From DASPKW01 sp038244055 (GTDB taxonomy: Bacteria > Planctomycetota > Phycisphaerae > Tepidisphaerales > Tepidisphaeraceae): a DNA stretch of 6,078 bases. This document shows positions 4,058 to 6,078 of this stretch, piece after piece. Every line of letters starts with the position of its first letter. The first letter of the stretch is position 1. The stretch covers positions 1 to 6,078 of the forward strand of contig JBBRTW010000443.1 in assembly GCA_038244055.1 (NCBI GenBank). Reading direction: 5' to 3'. The notes below the pieces were generated by a model, which did no database searches, was not told the DNA's origin, and worked only from the letters and a program-made list of their open reading frames with translations. Position numbers and translations under genes: made by a program.

Positions 4058-6078
4058 TTACTCCTGTTTCCGTTGAATTCGAATCTGCACCGGCGCGCTT
4101 CCCGGGAACGTATAGTCCGAACGATTCCACTTCCGCTCGACCTGCACGCCCTTTTGCGGCGTCGGTTGGCCGAAACGATGGTTGATCCGCGGCAACGGAC
4201 TCTCTTCCACATCCGGCAGAACCTGCATGTTCACGGCCACTTCCTTGAACGCGGGCGTGTGGGTTGCGGGATCGGTGAAGCTGCTGGTCAACCGGTTCAC
4301 GGGCGACTCGCTTGAATTCATGGGCATGTAAAGCTGCTTGCCGCGCACGCGATCCGTGACCAGCGCCCGCACGCGCACCTGCCCGTAGCGCGAGCGCAAT
4401 ACGATGCGCATCCCGCTCTGGATGCCGCGCTCGCCGGCCAGTTCCGGCGACACTTCCACAAACGTATCGGGGGCCTTCTGGCGAATCCCATCCACGCGGT
4501 AGGTGAGATTCCCTTCATGGAAATGCTCGAGCAACCGGCCATTGTTCAAATGCAGATCGAACTCCCCATCGGGCTGCTCTGCCGGCTCGGACCATTGCAG
4601 GGGATACAGCCGCGCCTTGCCATCCGGATAGGCGAACTGCTGCGTGTAGAGCAGCGGCTGATCGGTTCCATCGGCCGCGACGGGCCATTGCAGCGATTTG
4701 TATCCCTCGAGCCGGTCGTAGCGGACCCCCGCAAAGATCGGCGTCAGCGCGGCGATTTCATCCATGACCTGTGAAGGATGTTCGTATTTCCAATTCGCGC
4801 CCAGATGATTCGCCACATCCTGAATGATGCGCCAGTCCGGGCGGCTGCCTTCGAGCGGCTCAAAGACCTGGTAGAGCCTCTGGATGCGCCGCTCGGTGCT
4901 GGTGAAGGTGCCCTCTTTTTCCAGGCTCGGCGCGGCCGGCAGAACGATGTCGGCGAACTCGCATGTCTTGCTGAAAAAGAGGTCCTGCACGATGAAGAAA
5001 TCCAGCTTGCCGAACGCCGCCTGCACGAAGTTGGCATTCGAATCGACGATGCTCATCTCTTCGCCGATGATGTACATCGCCTTGAGCCGGCCCTGGTCGA
5101 TCGCATCGACCATCTCATGGTTGTCGAGCCCCTTGGTCGTGGGCAGCATGACACCCCAGGATGATTCGAATCGCGCTCTTACCTCGGGATCATTCACCGA
5201 TTGATAGCCGGGAAGATTGTTGGGCATCGATCCGTTGTCGCTCGCCCCCTGAACGTTGTTGTGACCGCGCAGTGGATAAGCGCCGGTCCCCGGCCGCATG
5301 TAAGTTCCGGTGATGAGCAGCAGATTGGAGATGGCGGTTGAAGTATCGCTGCCCATCGAATGCTGCGTCACGCCCATCGCCCAAAGGATGCAGACGCGTT
5401 CCGCATCGACGATCATGTGCGCGGCCCGCTTGAGTATCTCGGGCTCAATGCCGCAGATTCGCGCGGCGGCCTCCAATGTGAATGGTTCGAGACTCCTTCG
5501 ATACTCCGCCAGGCCGTTGACCTTCGCATCGAGAAATGTGGTCTTGGCCAGGCCCTGCTCCAGCAGATAACGGCTGATCGCCGACAGCCAGATCAGATCG
5601 GTCCCCGGTCGCGGCCGGAGGAACAGGTCCGCCCGCCGAGCCATCTCATGCTCGCGCAGGTCGGCCACGATGAGCTTCTGCCCGCGCAGCTTATGGGCGC
5701 TCTTGACGCGAGTGGCGAGTACCGGATGGCTCTCGGCGGTATTGCTTCCCACGATGAGCACCAGATCCGCCATCTCGATGTCGGCGATCGAGCCGGAATC
5801 TCCACCGTAGCCCACCGTGCGAAACAAGCCCATCGTCGCCGGCGCCTGGCAGTAGCGCGAGCAGTTGTCGATGTTGTTCGTGCCGACCACCGCCCGGGCC
5901 AGCTTCTGCATCAGGTAGCTCTCCTCGTTCGTGCATTTGGAGGAGGAAATCAGCGCGATGGCATCGGGCCCGTGCGCCGATTTGATTTCGGTCAGCCGCC
6001 GCGCGATCAATTGCAGCGCTTCATCCCAGCTCGCCTCGCGAAATTTGCCCTCGTCGCGAATCAGCGGGCGGGTCAGAC
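4058..6078 (-). CDS. fdhF: Formate dehydrogenase catalytic (alpha) subunit, Mo/W-bisPGD family, YrhE/YjgC type; 5' end outside window
   Basis: The frame is open to the right edge. It reads LTRPLIRDEGKFREASWDEA before the TTG at 6008-6010, so that codon is internal and at least 672 C-terminal residues are visible. Relatives have about 980 residues, with N-terminal iron-sulfur domains that must lie beyond the window. Counting from the TTG, the active-site segment is DNCSRYCQAPATMGL (48-62). C54 (codon TGC, 5849-5851) replaces the selenocysteine of E. coli FdhF, and Gln55 replaces its active-site His. R248 in PLRGHNNVQGASD (246-258) corresponds to the catalytic Arg. NNGRLLEHFHEG (489-500) opens the C-terminal molybdopterin-dinucleotide-binding domain (about 480-597), and the tail ends VERKWNRSDYTFPG. 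The family oxidises formate to CO2 in the cytoplasm. The downstream DUF1641 gene and fdhD fit this role. Cys-Gln is shared, as I recall, by the YrhE/YjgC branch, so formate as substrate is likely but unproven. Confidence 0.93.
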   Translation of the reverse strand, partial: LTRPLIRDEGKFREASWDEALQLIARRLTEIKSAHGPDAIALISSSKCTNEESYLMQKLARAVVGTNNIDNCSRYCQAPATMGLFRTVGYGGDSGSIADIEMADLVLIVGSNTAESHPVLATRVKSAHKLRGQKLIVADLREHEMARRADLFLRPRPGTDLIWLSAISRYLLEQGLAKTTFLDAKVNGLAEYRRSLEPFTLEAAARICGIEPEILKRAAHMIVDAERVCILWAMGVTQHSMGSDTSTAISNLLLITGTYMRPGTGAYPLRGHNNVQGASDNGSMPNNLPGYQSVNDPEVRARFESSWGVMLPTTKGLDNHEMVDAIDQGRLKAMYIIGEEMSIVDSNANFVQAAFGKLDFFIVQDLFFSKTCEFADIVLPAAPSLEKEGTFTSTERRIQRLYQVFEPLEGSRPDWRIIQDVANHLGANWKYEHPSQVMDEIAALTPIFAGVRYDRLEGYKSLQWPVAADGTDQPLLYTQQFAYPDGKARLYPLQWSEPAEQPDGEFDLHLNNGRLLEHFHEGNLTYRVDGIRQKAPDTFVEVSPELAGERGIQSGMRIVLRSRYGQVRVRALVTDRVRGKQLYMPMNSSESPVNRLTSSFTDPATHTPAFKEVAVNMQVLPDVEESPLPRINHRFGQPTPQKGVQVERKWNRSDYTFPGSAPVQIRIQRKQE
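4061..4065 (-). promoter_or_regulatory. Ribosome binding site of the DUF1641 gene, embedded in the end of the catalytic-subunit gene
   Basis: AGGAG on the minus strand lies 6 nt before the GTG at 4052-4054 and overlaps the final codons of the formate dehydrogenase gene (stop TAA at 4058-4060). It justifies the GTG start and implies co-translation with the upstream gene. Confidence 0.65.
5846..5851 (-). other. Active-site Cys-Gln codons of the formate dehydrogenase (TGC CAG)
   Basis: TGC at 5849-5851 encodes the residue that ligates Mo/W and CAG at 5846-5848 the next residue, in the context SRYCQAPA. The aligned E. coli FdhF context is RVUHGPS, so selenocysteine is replaced by cysteine and the neighbouring histidine by glutamine. 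No UGA recoding is needed. Confidence 0.85.

Noticed and set aside
5849..5851. A possible selenocysteine enzyme
   Set aside because: The metal-ligand codon is TGC (cysteine), so no recoded UGA or SECIS element is needed.
6008..6010. TTG as the start codon of the formate dehydrogenase gene
   Set aside because: The frame stays open to the window edge, and the 22 upstream codons encode family-typical sequence (LTRPLIRDEGKFREASWDEA). The gene is cut by the window rather than starting here.

Overview
This window looks like a chromosomal stretch from a GC-rich, Gram-negative-type bacterium, most plausibly Verrucomicrobiota or the wider PVC group. That is an inference from protein style. The large exported protein is built of autotransporter-associated beta-strand (PATR) repeats behind an N-terminal 'DLYWDTNG...GAWGT..FWN' segment, which is typical of those phyla. 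The left edge carries the tail of an ISAzo13-type ('Rhodopirellula transposase') insertion sequence, which is also common there. No rRNA, tRNA or other marker fixes the taxon.

Layout from left to right. (1) Positions 1-104 are the last 33 codons of an ISAzo13-like transposase on the + strand, followed by the probable right end of the element (to about 127). (2) Positions 119-2269 on the - strand encode a 716-residue signal-peptide-bearing PATR protein. It stops in the middle of a repeat exactly at the insertion-sequence boundary and appears truncated. (3) A 235-bp spacer (2270-2504) holds two short hairpins and no convincing gene. (4) Positions 2505-3353 on the - strand are fdhD. (5) A 203-bp spacer (3354-3556) holds a run of ten G and a perfect 17-bp inverted repeat. 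(6) Positions 3557-4054 on the - strand encode a DUF1641 protein. (7) From 4058 to beyond the right edge, on the - strand, lies the large Mo/W-bisPGD formate dehydrogenase catalytic subunit, which lacks its 5' end in this window.

How the genes work together. The catalytic subunit and the DUF1641 protein are separated by 3 nt and are probably translationally coupled. FdhD, encoded next on the same strand, is the sulfur-transfer factor that activates the molybdenum/tungsten cofactor of formate dehydrogenases. The catalytic subunit belongs to the Bacillus YrhE/YjgC type, with an active-site Cys-Gln pair in place of the Sec/Cys-His of classical formate dehydrogenases. In that type a DUF1641 protein (YrhD/YjgD) is the partner. 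The trio therefore looks like a compact, non-canonical formate dehydrogenase module with its maturation factor. No NADH-linked or membrane subunit is visible, although genes upstream of the catalytic subunit lie outside the window.

The points most worth a second look are the insertion-sequence junction that ends the PATR protein, the Cys-Gln active site with its DUF1641 partner, and the G10 tract plus 17-bp inverted repeat just upstream of fdhD.
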